A stretch of 64,000 nucleotides of DNA, taken from NCBI GenBank assembly GCA_965197405.1, contig OZ240206.1, positions 248,001 to 312,000 on the forward strand. Direction: 5' to 3'. This stretch comes from G965197405 sp965197405. GTDB taxonomy: Bacteria; Chloroflexota; Dehalococcoidia; Lucifugimonadales; JAGWBF01. This document shows, one piece after another, positions 1 through 7,967 of this stretch; the first letter of the stretch is position 1; each line of letters opens with the position of its first letter. The notes under the pieces are model-generated. The model did no database searches. It was not told the origin of the DNA and saw only the letters and a program-made list of their open reading frames with translations. A program made the translations under genes and the position numbers.

Positions 1-38
1 TTCCATTCACTCACCTGTTATCCACCGGGCTTTCAATT

Positions 39-90
39 GTCACCCCTGTTCAAGCCGGAGGCAGGCTCCGAGCGGAGCGAGGAGTCTGAA
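39..90. repeat. partial copy of the dispersed CCGAGCGGAGCGAGG-type repeat
   Basis: Intergenic stretch with the GTCACCCC start and the CCGAGCGGAGCGAGGAGTCT arm that recurs in at least six other intergenic regions of this window. Only one recognisable arm is present and the sequence between its parts differs from the other copies, so it looks like a degraded or rearranged copy. The rest of the first 231 bases shows no gene that I can support. Confidence 0.5.
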
Positions 91-231
91 GTTCTCGCCG
101 ACATGCTTTTATGCCGAAAGGTCGGGCGGATAGCTCAGTCTCCTTATTATAAGAAGACTTCAAAGGAATGGCTATGGACTTTATCCGGCAGCCCAGGACT
201 TTCATGGAATCTGAGCGGATGAGGACAAACC

Positions 232-702
232 TCACCGCTTTCTCGCCGCCTCCAGCGCCTTCTCCACGGCGTCAACCGGGTCCTTAGCTATGATTATCCT
301 GCTATCCACATCCCCATTTCTCGAAAGGGACCATGTATCGAGGCCGATGACGGGTATATCGCTCGCCAGGGCATGGCCTATCTCCGAAAGGGTGCCATAG
401 GCGCCATCAACGGCGATGGCGGCCTGACCCGTATAGACCACGATGACGTTTCGAGCGTAGCCCATCCCCGTACAGATGGGTATGTCCACAGACGCATTGG
501 CGGCCTTGGGGTCCACGCCCGGAAGGATGCCTATGGTGGTGCCTCCCTCTTCCTTGGCGCCCCGGCATACGGCTTCCATCACACCCGTGAGGCCGCCGCA
601 CGCCACCATTGCACCCCTCCTGGCCAACTCTCTCCCCACCTCCTCGGCCAGGGTTTCGATTTCGGGTGAGACCTGGCTCCCGCCGATGACGGAGATAATC
701 AT
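232..702 (-). CDS. LOG-like (TIGR00725 family) Rossmann protein
   Basis: 156 residues with an N-terminal strand-loop (VIGGSQ), then CGGLTGVMEAVCRGA at about residues 35-49, GGTTIGILPG near 53-62 and a late GAYGTLSEIG motif near 100-109. This arrangement is that of the TIGR00725 branch of the SLOG/lysine-decarboxylase-like superfamily, whose members are often labelled molybdenum cofactor carrier-like. The GGxxGVMEA and GxGTLxE elements form the nucleotide-binding pocket in that superfamily. The ligand here is unknown. It stands downstream of nuoN on the same strand, with a repeat-bearing gap of about 170 bases, so it may or may not be read from the nuo promoter. Family assignment is firm, function is not. 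Confidence 0.8.
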   Translation of the reverse strand: MIISVIGGSQVSPEIETLAEEVGRELARRGAMVACGGLTGVMEAVCRGAKEEGGTTIGILPGVDPKAANASVDIPICTGMGYARNVIVVYTGQAAIAVDGAYGTLSEIGHALASDIPVIGLDTWSLSRNGDVDSRIIIAKDPVDAVEKALEAARKR

Positions 703-742
703 AGGCTTCTACCTTCCATTTTTGCTCTTGTCAGGTCACTCC

Positions 743-802
743 GAGGAAAATACTCACTTGCCTTTCCCGCGAAAGCGGGGGAGTCCAGCCGCCATTTTCC
801 TC
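743..802. repeat. short dispersed repeat with CCCGC-GAAA-GCGGG hairpin
   Basis: Between the LOG-like gene and nuoN. It starts with GAGGAAAATA and ends with CCATTTTCCTC, and it holds the hairpin CCCGCGAAAGCGGG at 766-779. It belongs to the same family as the copies near 2495, 26151, 56409, 60108 and 62410. It could double as a terminator for nuoN, but there is no T-run on the minus strand. Confidence 0.6.
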
Positions 803-870
803 CTCTTACATGGCTTTGCCAAGGCCATAGCGATTCCGGGACAAGCGCCGGATACCACGACCCTAGCTGC

Positions 871-2460
871 CTATCCCCCTCCGGGAAGGATGACTCCGGT
901 GGCGGCGTCTATGGCCTCCAGGATGGGGAAGGGGTACACGCCCACGAAGAAGGTCCCCAGGACGGCTATAACCAGCACGCCTATAATCAGGGGTGTCGGA
1001 GAGAGGCGCCTGCCGGGCGCGTCCTCTTCTCCTGCCTCCTGAGAAGGTTCCGGGGAGGAGTTTGAGGGGCCGGGTGAGTACCCTGGATTGGGACCGGGGT
1101 TGTGGGCTGCCAGCGCCGGCTCCGCCTCCTGTTCCACTCCGGGAACGGGATAGATGTACATCTGCCTTATCACTACCAGGTAGTAATAGAGGGATATGAG
1201 GCTGTTGACTATCGCTATCGCCGCCAGCCACAGCAGCCCCTCGCTGGCTGCCGCCGTAAACAGATAGAACTTGGTGGTGAACCCGGCGAAGAAGGGCAGC
1301 CCCGCCAGCGAAAACATTCCCAAGGCTATGGATGCGGCGATGAAGGGGTGCCTGTCGGCAAGGCCGGAGAAGTCGGCTATCTCCTCCTTGCCAGTGATGT
1401 TGAAGAAGGCGATGATCCCGACAAAGACCGCCAGATTGGTAGCGGCGTAACCCACCAGGTGCAGCATCACGGCGTTGGAGGCCAGGGGTGAGAGGGCCGC
1501 TATTCCCACCAGCAGGAAACCCACCTGGCCTATACTGGAGTAAGCCAGGAGTCTCTTGATGTTGCGCTGGGCTATGGCTACCAAGTTGCCCACCGTCATG
1601 GTTATGGCTGCCAGGACCGCCACGATTATTTGCCAGTCGTCTATAGAGGGCAGGAAGGCCTCGGAAAAGAGCCTCAGCACCAGGGCAAAGGCGGCGGCCT
1701 TCGACCCGATGGACAGGTACGCCGTCACTGGCAGCGGCGCACCCTCATAAACGTCGGGCGCCCACATGTGGAAGGGGACCGCAGCTACTTTGAAGCCCAG
1801 CCCTACCAGTATCAAAGAGAGCCCCACCCATAGCGTCGGGCTTACGTCCGACGCGGTCGTGAGGAAACCGAATATGTCCTCATAGCGGGTCGAGTGCAGG
1901 CCGGGCGTAGAGTAGAGCATACTCACGCCGAAGAGAAGGATTGCCGAGGAGAAGGCCCCAATGAGAATATACTTGATGCCCGCCTCGTTGGACTTGGCGT
2001 TCTCCCTGGCATAGGCGGCCATCACGTAGAAGCTGAAGCTCATGAGCTCCAGGGCGATGTACGCCGTCAGCAGCTCCTGGGAGGCGGCCATGACACTCAT
2101 AGCCAGGACTGAGAAGAGGACTATCCCGTAGTATTCGCCGGGGTGGCTCAGGTATTTGCCCACGTAGTCCACTGAGCTCAGGATGATGAAGATGCCGAGG
2201 ATGAAGAAGAAGGACTTGAAGAAGAGGGCATAGGAGTCCACCTTAATCAGTCCGCCATACATGGAGACGTCTTCACCCCAGAGCAGGACCAGCGCCAGGA
2301 CCAGCAGGCCAACAAGCCCCGCCACGCTTATCCAGGCCAGGAGGTTCTTCTTACTTGCCGGCAGCACCAGGTCCACGGCGAACACCACGAAGGCCAGGGT
2401 CGCCAGGAGGAACTCCGGCAGCAGCAGGTGTAGATTAGAAGTTAGAGATGTTTCTGGCAT
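871..2460 (-). CDS. nuoN: NADH-quinone oxidoreductase subunit N
   Basis: 529-residue, strongly hydrophobic protein of the antiporter-like (Mrp/NuoLMN) family. It is one of three proton-channel subunits in the membrane arm of complex I. Recognisable family stretches are ELMSFSFYVMAAY (about 137-149), the amphipathic region with VGLGFKVAAVPFHMWAPDVYEG, and the YSSIGQVGFLLVG segment. An odd feature is a Pro/Ser/Glu-rich hydrophilic loop at about residues 442-490, just before the last membrane helix, which I do not expect in typical NuoN. It is the last nuo gene of the leftward operon, separated from nuoM by 188 bases that contain a dispersed repeat. Confidence 0.96.
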   Translation of the reverse strand: MPETSLTSNLHLLLPEFLLATLAFVVFAVDLVLPASKKNLLAWISVAGLVGLLVLALVLLWGEDVSMYGGLIKVDSYALFFKSFFFILGIFIILSSVDYVGKYLSHPGEYYGIVLFSVLAMSVMAASQELLTAYIALELMSFSFYVMAAYARENAKSNEAGIKYILIGAFSSAILLFGVSMLYSTPGLHSTRYEDIFGFLTTASDVSPTLWVGLSLILVGLGFKVAAVPFHMWAPDVYEGAPLPVTAYLSIGSKAAAFALVLRLFSEAFLPSIDDWQIIVAVLAAITMTVGNLVAIAQRNIKRLLAYSSIGQVGFLLVGIAALSPLASNAVMLHLVGYAATNLAVFVGIIAFFNITGKEEIADFSGLADRHPFIAASIALGMFSLAGLPFFAGFTTKFYLFTAAASEGLLWLAAIAIVNSLISLYYYLVVIRQMYIYPVPGVEQEAEPALAAHNPGPNPGYSPGPSNSSPEPSQEAGEEDAPGRRLSPTPLIIGVLVIAVLGTFFVGVYPFPILEAIDAATGVILPGGG

Positions 2461-2494
2461 TTTTTACTCTACCCGGAGACCATATCCCGTTACG

Positions 2495-2601
2495 ATGAAA
2501 ATACTTATCTGTCTTTCCCGCGAAATCGGGAATCTATCCGTCGCTGCTGGACTCCCGTTTTCGCGGGAGTGCCGGCGGGGAGGTCCAATCGCTATTTTCA
2601 T
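2495..2601. repeat. ATGAAAATA...ATTTTCAT bounded dispersed repeat
   Basis: Lies in the nuoN-nuoM spacer. The outer boundaries ATGAAAATA and TATTTTCAT are inverted repeats of one another. Inside are two CCCG...CGGG hairpins (around 2519-2532 and 2562-2573). The same design recurs at several intergenic sites in the window. It may have become part of the nuo transcript as a stable hairpin. Confidence 0.7.
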
Positions 2602-2648
2602 ACTCATACGTGGCCTTCACAAGGGCATGAGCAATTCCGGCGCAAAAG

Positions 2649-4151
2649 TTAGCTCACACCGGGAATTACGCTGACGCCAGCGTTAATCACGTCCATAAAG
2701 GGCAAGGGCCACACTCCCACAAATAATAGTACGAATACCAGCATACCCGCCGCCCCCATCTCCACCCGGCTGATGTCGCCCAGGTGCTCCCACCGGGGGC
2801 TGATAGGGCCAAAGAAGACTTTGGCAAGGAGACGCAGGATATACACCGCCGTGATAGCGGCGCCTATTACCGCCAGCACCGCCAGGGGCAGGTAGGTCTC
2901 GAATGCGCCCACGAACACCAGGAACTCGGCCACAAAGCCGCTCAAGCCGGGCAGGCCGAGAGAGGCCAACCCGGCAACGGCGAAAAAGGCCGCAGTAATT
3001 CCCATGCGCTTGGACAGGCCCTCCAACACCCCGATGTCCCGGACGTGGGCGCGGTCGTAGATCGCCCCGACCAGGGCGAAGAAGAGGGCCGTCATTATGC
3101 CGTGGGAGAACATCTGGAGTACCGCTCCTCCCAGTCCGAGCGGGTGGAGGGTGGCAATGCCCATGAGCACGTACCCCATGTGGCTCACGCTGGAGTAGCC
3201 CACGACGTACTTCAAGTCCTGCTGCGCCATTGCCGAGATTGCGCCATAGAGGACGTTGACTGTGCCCAGCGCTATGAGCACGGGCATCCACGTCTGGGCA
3301 CCCTCGGGCAGGAGCACCATGCCCACACGGATGATACCATAAGCCCCCAGCTTCATCAGCACGCCCGCGTGCAGCATACTCACCGCGGTGGGGGCCGCCA
3401 CATGGCCGTCGGGAGACCAGGTATGGAAGGGCCACAGGCCAGCCAACACCCCGAAGCCGATCATGAAGAGGGGGAAGAAGAGGTTCTGGAAGTGTTTGAA
3501 GCTGTCATTGAAGTTCACCAGGTCAGGATTGCCCAGGTCCTCCAGGAAGAAGGTGGGATGCCCCGCCTGGCTGGCCGCCCAGTACACCGCCAGTATGGAT
3601 ACCCATACCAGAACGCTCCCTGCTACCAGGTACAGCACCAGCTTCATGGCCCCGTATTCCTTGGTGCGGATGAAGGTCCCGAAGTCGCTGCTGCTGCCCC
3701 ATACTCCTATGAGCAGGTACATAGGCAGCACCGCCAGCTCGTAGAAGAAGAACAGGAAGAACAGGTCGCGGGTCACGAAGACGCCGTATACCCCGGCCAC
3801 CAGCATCATTAGGAGAATGAAGAAGTCCTTGGGGCGGTGCTGTATGTTCCACGAGACCAGGATTGCCGCGAACATCACGATGCCCGTGAGCAGCACCATG
3901 GGGGCTGAGATGCCGTCCAGCCCCATGCTCAGGGAGATGTTCAGGGGGTCTTCCAACCATGTGTAAGACTGGGTGAACTGGTAGCCGCCCTCTTTATAGT
4001 CGTAAAGGGAGAAGATGACGGCGCTCAGTACAAGGGTGGCGGCCGCGGCGAAGATGGAGAAAAGCTTTATCTCCCGCCCTCTGTTGGAAGGGAAGAAGAC
4101 CAGGAGGATTCCTGCTCCGAAGGGGAACAGAATGGTTAGAAATAGCTCCAT
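2649..4151 (-). CDS. nuoM: NADH-quinone oxidoreductase subunit M
   Basis: 500 residues, antiporter-like proton-pumping subunit of complex I. The first helix begins directly at the N-terminus (MELFLTILFPFGAGILLVFF). The family hallmark FFYELAVLPMYLLIG with the membrane glutamate lies near residue 137, followed by GLWPFHTWSPDGHVAAPT near 242-259 and KYVVGYSSVSHMGYV near 306-320. Length and helix pattern match NuoM. It is read between nuoL and nuoN on the minus strand, with gaps of 220 and 188 bases that are both filled with repeats. This is unusual inside a respiratory operon. Confidence 0.96.
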   Translation of the reverse strand: MELFLTILFPFGAGILLVFFPSNRGREIKLFSIFAAAATLVLSAVIFSLYDYKEGGYQFTQSYTWLEDPLNISLSMGLDGISAPMVLLTGIVMFAAILVSWNIQHRPKDFFILLMMLVAGVYGVFVTRDLFFLFFFYELAVLPMYLLIGVWGSSSDFGTFIRTKEYGAMKLVLYLVAGSVLVWVSILAVYWAASQAGHPTFFLEDLGNPDLVNFNDSFKHFQNLFFPLFMIGFGVLAGLWPFHTWSPDGHVAAPTAVSMLHAGVLMKLGAYGIIRVGMVLLPEGAQTWMPVLIALGTVNVLYGAISAMAQQDLKYVVGYSSVSHMGYVLMGIATLHPLGLGGAVLQMFSHGIMTALFFALVGAIYDRAHVRDIGVLEGLSKRMGITAAFFAVAGLASLGLPGLSGFVAEFLVFVGAFETYLPLAVLAVIGAAITAVYILRLLAKVFFGPISPRWEHLGDISRVEMGAAGMLVFVLLFVGVWPLPFMDVINAGVSVIPGVS

Positions 4152-4191
4152 ATTCTCCTACACCTTATGTCAAGCCGAGTAACCAGCCACC

Positions 4192-4325
4192 TGTCGCCCT
4201 GAGCAAAGCAAAGGGTCTCCCGCCCGCAGCATCTGTCTGCTGCCAGGCAGAGGCAGGAAACTCCTTGGCTCCTTTGGCGTGCTGCTGCCCAAGCATTTTA
4301 GATTCCTCACTCCGTTCGGAATGAC
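4192..4325. repeat. paired-arm dispersed repeat in the nuoM-nuoL spacer
   Basis: The right arm ATTTTAGATTCCTCACTCCG plus TTCGGAATGAC is clear, and the left arm (TCGCCCTGAGC...AAAGGGTCT) is degraded. The core next to the right arm (CTCCTTGG...GGCGTG...CCAAGCAT) resembles the core of the copy at 23089-23182 when that is read on the other strand. This shows that the two are copies of one element rather than chance palindromes. Confidence 0.65.
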
Positions 4326-4371
4326 CGGTATGGGACGCAACCGGTTTTTAAACACCCTCTTATGTCTGGAA

Positions 4372-6285
4372 TCACGTTCTGGTGGAAAGCGCCCACCAGA
4401 GGATAGCCACCACCACCGCGCCCACCGCCATGCCCAGGGTATAGCTGTACATCCGCCCCGACACGTGATACCGGAGCTTGAAACCCAGGCGGCGGAAGGA
4501 CTCGCCGGTGGTATTCACGCCTATATCGTTCACCACCACGCGGTCGAAGAGTGCGATGAACCTCGAGAAGACCAGCACGGCCCGGTCCACGGCCCATTGA
4601 TAGGCATCATCCATGTAATACTTGTTGCTGACCACCCGGATGGCGGCGGCGAAGCGGGACTGCCAGGGTTCCAGGGAAATCTGGCGGTTCATGTATACCT
4701 GCCAGCCCAGGGCGAAGGCCCCCAAGGCCAGAACTATAGACCCCGCCATGATGCCGGGGTTGGGTCCAAACCCGTGTACATGATTGAAGAACAGGAACGT
4801 GCCTATGCCGCCTGAACCGGTCATCTGTATAGCCGCGAAGCCGAATATCACCGCCAGCACCGCCAGCACTCCCATCGGCGCGAGCATCACGGGCGGCGAT
4901 TCATGGACATGGGAGTTCTCAGCCTTGAGCTGGCCGAAGAAGACCACGTACAGGGCTCTGGCCATGTACATCGCGCTGAGAAAAGCGGCTATCAGGGCGA
5001 AGGCCAGGAGATAGTTCTTGTGGTCCAGGACGGCCAGCAGCACCTCGTCCTTGCTCCAGAAGCCCGCAAAGATGGGTATCCCCGCCAGAGACAACGCCCC
5101 TATGGTAAAGGTCAAGGCGGTAATGGGCATCACCCGCCGCAGGCCGCCCATCTTTCTTATGTCCGTTTCCTCGTTCATGCTGTGCATCACGCTGCCGGCT
5201 CCCAGGAAGAGGAGGGCCTTGGAGAAGCCGTGGGCCATGAGGTGGAATATGGCGGCAGTATACCCGAAAGCCCCCAGGGACAGCATCATCAGCCCGAGAT
5301 GGCTTATGGTGGAATAGGCCAGGATACGCTTCAGGTCCGTCACCACCAGCGCCATCGTCGCGCCCATGAGGGCCGTGATGAGGCCGATTGCAGCCACGAC
5401 TATCAGTACGTCGGGCACCGCCTCGAAGATGGGGAAGGCGCGGGCCACCAGGTACACCCCCGCCGCTACCATAGTGGCAGCGTGTATGAGGGCGCTCACC
5501 GGCGTCGGGCCTTCCATAGCGTCGGGCAGCCATACGTGGAAGGGGAACTGGGCAGACTTGCCCATCGCGCCCAGGAATATCAGGACGGCCGCGGCGGTGG
5601 CAGCCTCGGTGCTCAGCAGGCTGGGCTCCCCGGCCATCAATAGCTCCGCCTGGTGGAAGGTGGTGGACATATCGAAGGTGCCCACCTCTCTGAACAGCAG
5701 CAGTATGCCCACCAGCAGGCCCACGTCGCCGATTCTGGTGGTGATGAAGGCCTTCTTGGCCGCCTCCGCCGCGGAGCGCCTCTCGTACCAGAAGCCGATG
5801 AGCAGGTAGGAGCATATACCCACCAGCTCCCAGACTATGTAGAGCAGCAGGAAATTGTCGGCCAGGACCAGGGTGAGCATGGAGGCGATGAAGAGGGCAT
5901 GGACGGCGAAGTACCATCCGAATCGCGGGTCTCCCTTCATGTACCCCAGGGAGTACACTTGTATCATCAGCGCCACCAGTGTGACCATCCCCAGCATCAG
6001 CACGGCCAGCGGGTCCACTATCATACCCCAGTTGAGGACCACATCGCCGGCAGTGAACCAGTCCCGGCTGAAGACGCAGGTCTGCTGGCCGAACCTTATG
6101 GCGCAGTCTTCGGAGGGCACGTCGGCCCCCAGGAAACCCGCGACCACCACCCAGAACACCGCGAAGCCTCCGCCGATGGCCAGGATGGAGAGGAAAGACC
6201 CCTTACCGGGCAGGAACTTGCCAAGAATGACGATTAGGAAGAAGGCTATGAAGCTGAATGCAGGAATAAGCCACGCCAACTCCAT
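4372..6285 (-). CDS. nuoL: NADH-quinone oxidoreductase subunit L
   Basis: 637 residues, the largest antiporter-like subunit at the distal end of the complex I membrane arm, with the lateral amphipathic helix expected in its C-terminal part. Family signatures include LLLYIVWELVGICSYLLIGF (around 147-166), GKSAQFPFHVWLPDAMEGPT and KRILAYSTISHLGLMMLSLG. The full length and the C-terminal membrane helix (SYTLGMAVGAVVVAILWWAL) are present. It is read leftward ahead of nuoM. Upstream, 372 bases separate it from nuoK, and they hold repeats and hairpins rather than a gene. Confidence 0.96.
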   Translation of the reverse strand: MELAWLIPAFSFIAFFLIVILGKFLPGKGSFLSILAIGGGFAVFWVVVAGFLGADVPSEDCAIRFGQQTCVFSRDWFTAGDVVLNWGMIVDPLAVLMLGMVTLVALMIQVYSLGYMKGDPRFGWYFAVHALFIASMLTLVLADNFLLLYIVWELVGICSYLLIGFWYERRSAAEAAKKAFITTRIGDVGLLVGILLLFREVGTFDMSTTFHQAELLMAGEPSLLSTEAATAAAVLIFLGAMGKSAQFPFHVWLPDAMEGPTPVSALIHAATMVAAGVYLVARAFPIFEAVPDVLIVVAAIGLITALMGATMALVVTDLKRILAYSTISHLGLMMLSLGAFGYTAAIFHLMAHGFSKALLFLGAGSVMHSMNEETDIRKMGGLRRVMPITALTFTIGALSLAGIPIFAGFWSKDEVLLAVLDHKNYLLAFALIAAFLSAMYMARALYVVFFGQLKAENSHVHESPPVMLAPMGVLAVLAVIFGFAAIQMTGSGGIGTFLFFNHVHGFGPNPGIMAGSIVLALGAFALGWQVYMNRQISLEPWQSRFAAAIRVVSNKYYMDDAYQWAVDRAVLVFSRFIALFDRVVVNDIGVNTTGESFRRLGFKLRYHVSGRMYSYTLGMAVGAVVVAILWWALSTRT

Positions 6286-6331
6286 ACGCGGCTCCCCTAG
6301 GCCCTTTCCCTAAGAGGGTGTTTACAAAGTG

Positions 6332-6354
6332 CCTTCTCCCCTGGTGGGAGAAGG
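6332..6354. repeat. hairpin CCTTCTCCC-CTGGT-GGGAGAAGG
   Basis: Perfect 9-bp stem with a 5-base loop in the nuoK-nuoL spacer. There is no flanking T-run on either strand, so it resembles a dispersed palindromic element more than an intrinsic terminator. Confidence 0.6.
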
Positions 6355-6470
6355 TTAGAGCCTGCCACCAGCTTGACTGGGGGGTGAGGGGGAGTTGTTA
6401 GGACCCCTTCACCTGCTCGTTTTCTCAGGCGTCGTGCTCTTGACGTAACACTCATCACCCTCACCTCAAT

Positions 6471-6491
6471 CCTCTCCCGTCAAGGGAGAGG
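6471..6491. repeat. hairpin CCTCTCCC-GTCAA-GGGAGAGG
   Basis: Perfect 8-bp stem with a 5-base loop. An almost identical unit (loop GTCGA) stands at 53355-53375 beyond the dienelactone hydrolase gene, so this is a dispersed repeat. Confidence 0.6.
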
Positions 6492-6657
6492 AGGCCCTTT
6501 AGACAACACCTTGGGAAACACCCTCTAAGCTGTGGCGCCCGATGGGCCGGGGGGGTACGCGGGTTCCCAACAGAAATGCGGGAATGCCCCTTGGATTCCA
6601 TCCCAAGGGCGCCCGGAGAGAGCGAGGTCTGTGGGTGTGGGAATAAGGGCAAGGAAC

Positions 6658-6963
6658 TCACCACTTCATCAAGTCTATTTCATCCACGTTCACCGTGGAC
6701 CGGTTACGAAACACCCGCATGATTATAGCCAGGGCAAGGCCCACCTCAGCCGCCGCTACCGTTATCACAAAAATGGCGATTATCTGCCCGGTGAAGGCTG
6801 CATGGTCCAGGTGGGCAGCCACGGCTATCAGATTTATGTTGACGGCGTTCAGCATCAGCTCTATGGACATGAGTATGAGCACGGCGCTGCGCCTGGCCAG
6901 GACACCATAGAGGCCTATGCAGAAAAGGGCGGCGCTCAGTATTTGAAAGGACTCGAGCCCCAT
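6658..6963 (-). CDS. nuoK: NADH-quinone oxidoreductase subunit K
   Basis: 101 residues, three membrane helices, the usual NuoK length. The two membrane glutamates conserved in this subunit are at residue 35 (within LMSIELMLNAVN) and residue 73 (within AAEVGLALAI). They form part of the proton path between the quinone site and the antiporter-like subunits. The gene follows nuoJ with only a 2-base gap, which argues for translational coupling. Confidence 0.95.
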   Translation of the reverse strand: MGLESFQILSAALFCIGLYGVLARRSAVLILMSIELMLNAVNINLIAVAAHLDHAAFTGQIIAIFVITVAAAEVGLALAIIMRVFRNRSTVNVDEIDLMKW

Positions 6964-6965
6964 TA

Positions 6966-7448
6966 TTATCTACCTCCGGTCCGTGCTATGACTATCGCCC
7001 CGATGAGGGCTACAAGCAGCACCAGAGACGCCACTTCGAAGGGTACTGCCCAGCTGGTGAAGAGAGACTCTCCCAGCTTGGACAGCGTGGAGCCCTCGGC
7101 GTTGGACGGGGGAGGAGTCTTCCACAGGAAGGAGGCTGCCAGGACGCCAAAGACGGCCAGCCCTGCCACTATTGCAAGGGGCCATTGGGGATTGTCTGAG
7201 ATGCGGGGGTACTCCTGGCTCCGGGTCAGCATGATAGCGAACAGGAGCACAATGACTATAGCCCCACCGTAGATTAGAACCTGCACCAAGGCCAGGAACT
7301 CGGCGAAGACCAGGAGGTATAGGCCAGCTACCGCGACCAGGGAGAGAAGCAGAAAAAGGGCGGCATGTACCACGTTTCTGGTAGCCACCACGCCCAGCCC
7401 TCCTCCAATGGTCATAATAGCCGCTATAACGAAAAGGGGCTCAGACAT
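6966..7448 (-). CDS. nuoJ: NADH-quinone oxidoreductase subunit J
   Basis: 160 residues, five predicted membrane helices, matching NuoJ of the complex I membrane arm. The conserved third-helix region reads YGGAIVIVLLFAIML (about residues 60-74). The C-terminal half has a hydrophilic loop (TPPPSNAEGST) followed by a final helix rich in Val, Leu and Ala. It starts one base after the nuoI stop and ends two bases before nuoK. Confidence 0.95.
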   Translation of the reverse strand: MSEPLFVIAAIMTIGGGLGVVATRNVVHAALFLLLSLVAVAGLYLLVFAEFLALVQVLIYGGAIVIVLLFAIMLTRSQEYPRISDNPQWPLAIVAGLAVFGVLAASFLWKTPPPSNAEGSTLSKLGESLFTSWAVPFEVASLVLLVALIGAIVIARTGGR

Positions 7449-7449
7449 G

Positions 7450-7965
7450 CTAGCTGGCTGTCTCCTTCGCTTTCTCCTTCGCCTGCTTGGCTAGCTTGGA
7501 TGGCGGTATCCAGGCAGTCTCCTTCTGGTACCGCTTCCCCATCTCCAGGAGGGGGACCAGGTCTACCCGGTCGCCGTTGCGTTCATAGGTGCTCATCTCG
7601 TGCTCGTGACTCATAACGATGGCATCGAAATTGCACACCTCCACGCATATCCCGCACAGGATACATCGGTTCAGGTTTATCTCGAAGATGTCCACGATCT
7701 TCTTCCTGGAGCTCTTGCCCTCTTTCTGGAGCGGATTGTCTATCATAGTGGCGGTCATGCATTGGGTGGGACAGTTCCTTATGCACACCATACAGGCGGT
7801 GCAGTAAGGCTCGCCCACCCCCTCGTCCCAGGTGAGGGCCGGGAACCCCATATAGCGGGGCTGGACGGGCGTGGGCACAGTGGGGTACTGGCGCGTCACC
7901 GGGTTCCTGAAGCCGTTTATAGTAGATACCAAGGTCACTAGCATACCTTTTACACTGCCTAGCAT
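7450..7965 (-). CDS. nuoI: NADH-quinone oxidoreductase subunit I (two 4Fe-4S ferredoxin subunit)
   Basis: 171 residues from the ATG at 7965, chosen because GGAAGGAG stands just upstream and the frame upstream of it is only the shadow of nuoH. Two ferredoxin motifs are complete: C55-x2-C58-x2-C61-x3-C65, and C101-x2-C104-x2-C107-x3-C111. These hold the N6a and N6b clusters that pass electrons toward NuoB. The hydrophobic-arm subunit NuoH ends two bases upstream. Because NuoE, F and G are not encoded here, this subunit is a candidate docking place for the electron donor. That last point is inference. Confidence 0.95.
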   Translation of the reverse strand: MLGSVKGMLVTLVSTINGFRNPVTRQYPTVPTPVQPRYMGFPALTWDEGVGEPYCTACMVCIRNCPTQCMTATMIDNPLQKEGKSSRKKIVDIFEINLNRCILCGICVEVCNFDAIVMSHEHEMSTYERNGDRVDLVPLLEMGKRYQKETAWIPPSKLAKQAKEKAKETAS

Positions 7966-7967
7966 CG

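Larger units (their letters stand above)
6286..6657. other. gene-free, hairpin-rich spacer between nuoK and nuoL
   Basis: 372 bases with no supportable gene. Two strong hairpins of the same kind are seen: CCTTCTCCC/GGGAGAAGG at 6332-6354, and CCTCTCCC/GGGAGAGG at 6471-6491. The latter is repeated near 53355-53375. The nuo operon could be processed or partly terminated here, or nuoL-M-N could have a promoter of their own. I did not find a convincing one. Confidence 0.55.

Noticed and set aside
123..160. GGGCGGATAGCTCAGT looks like the 5' end of a tRNA gene
   Set aside because: The following bases do not close a D-arm, and no anticodon arm or TTCGA-type T-arm follows within 80 bases. Chance likeness.
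37..222. 61-codon open frame in the first 230 bases
   Set aside because: It starts within a dispersed repeat arm and has no domain or ribosome site.
4903..5643. Long open frame opposite nuoL (246 codons)
   Set aside because: Rich in Gln, His and Gly with no family likeness, and fully within nuoL. A shadow frame.
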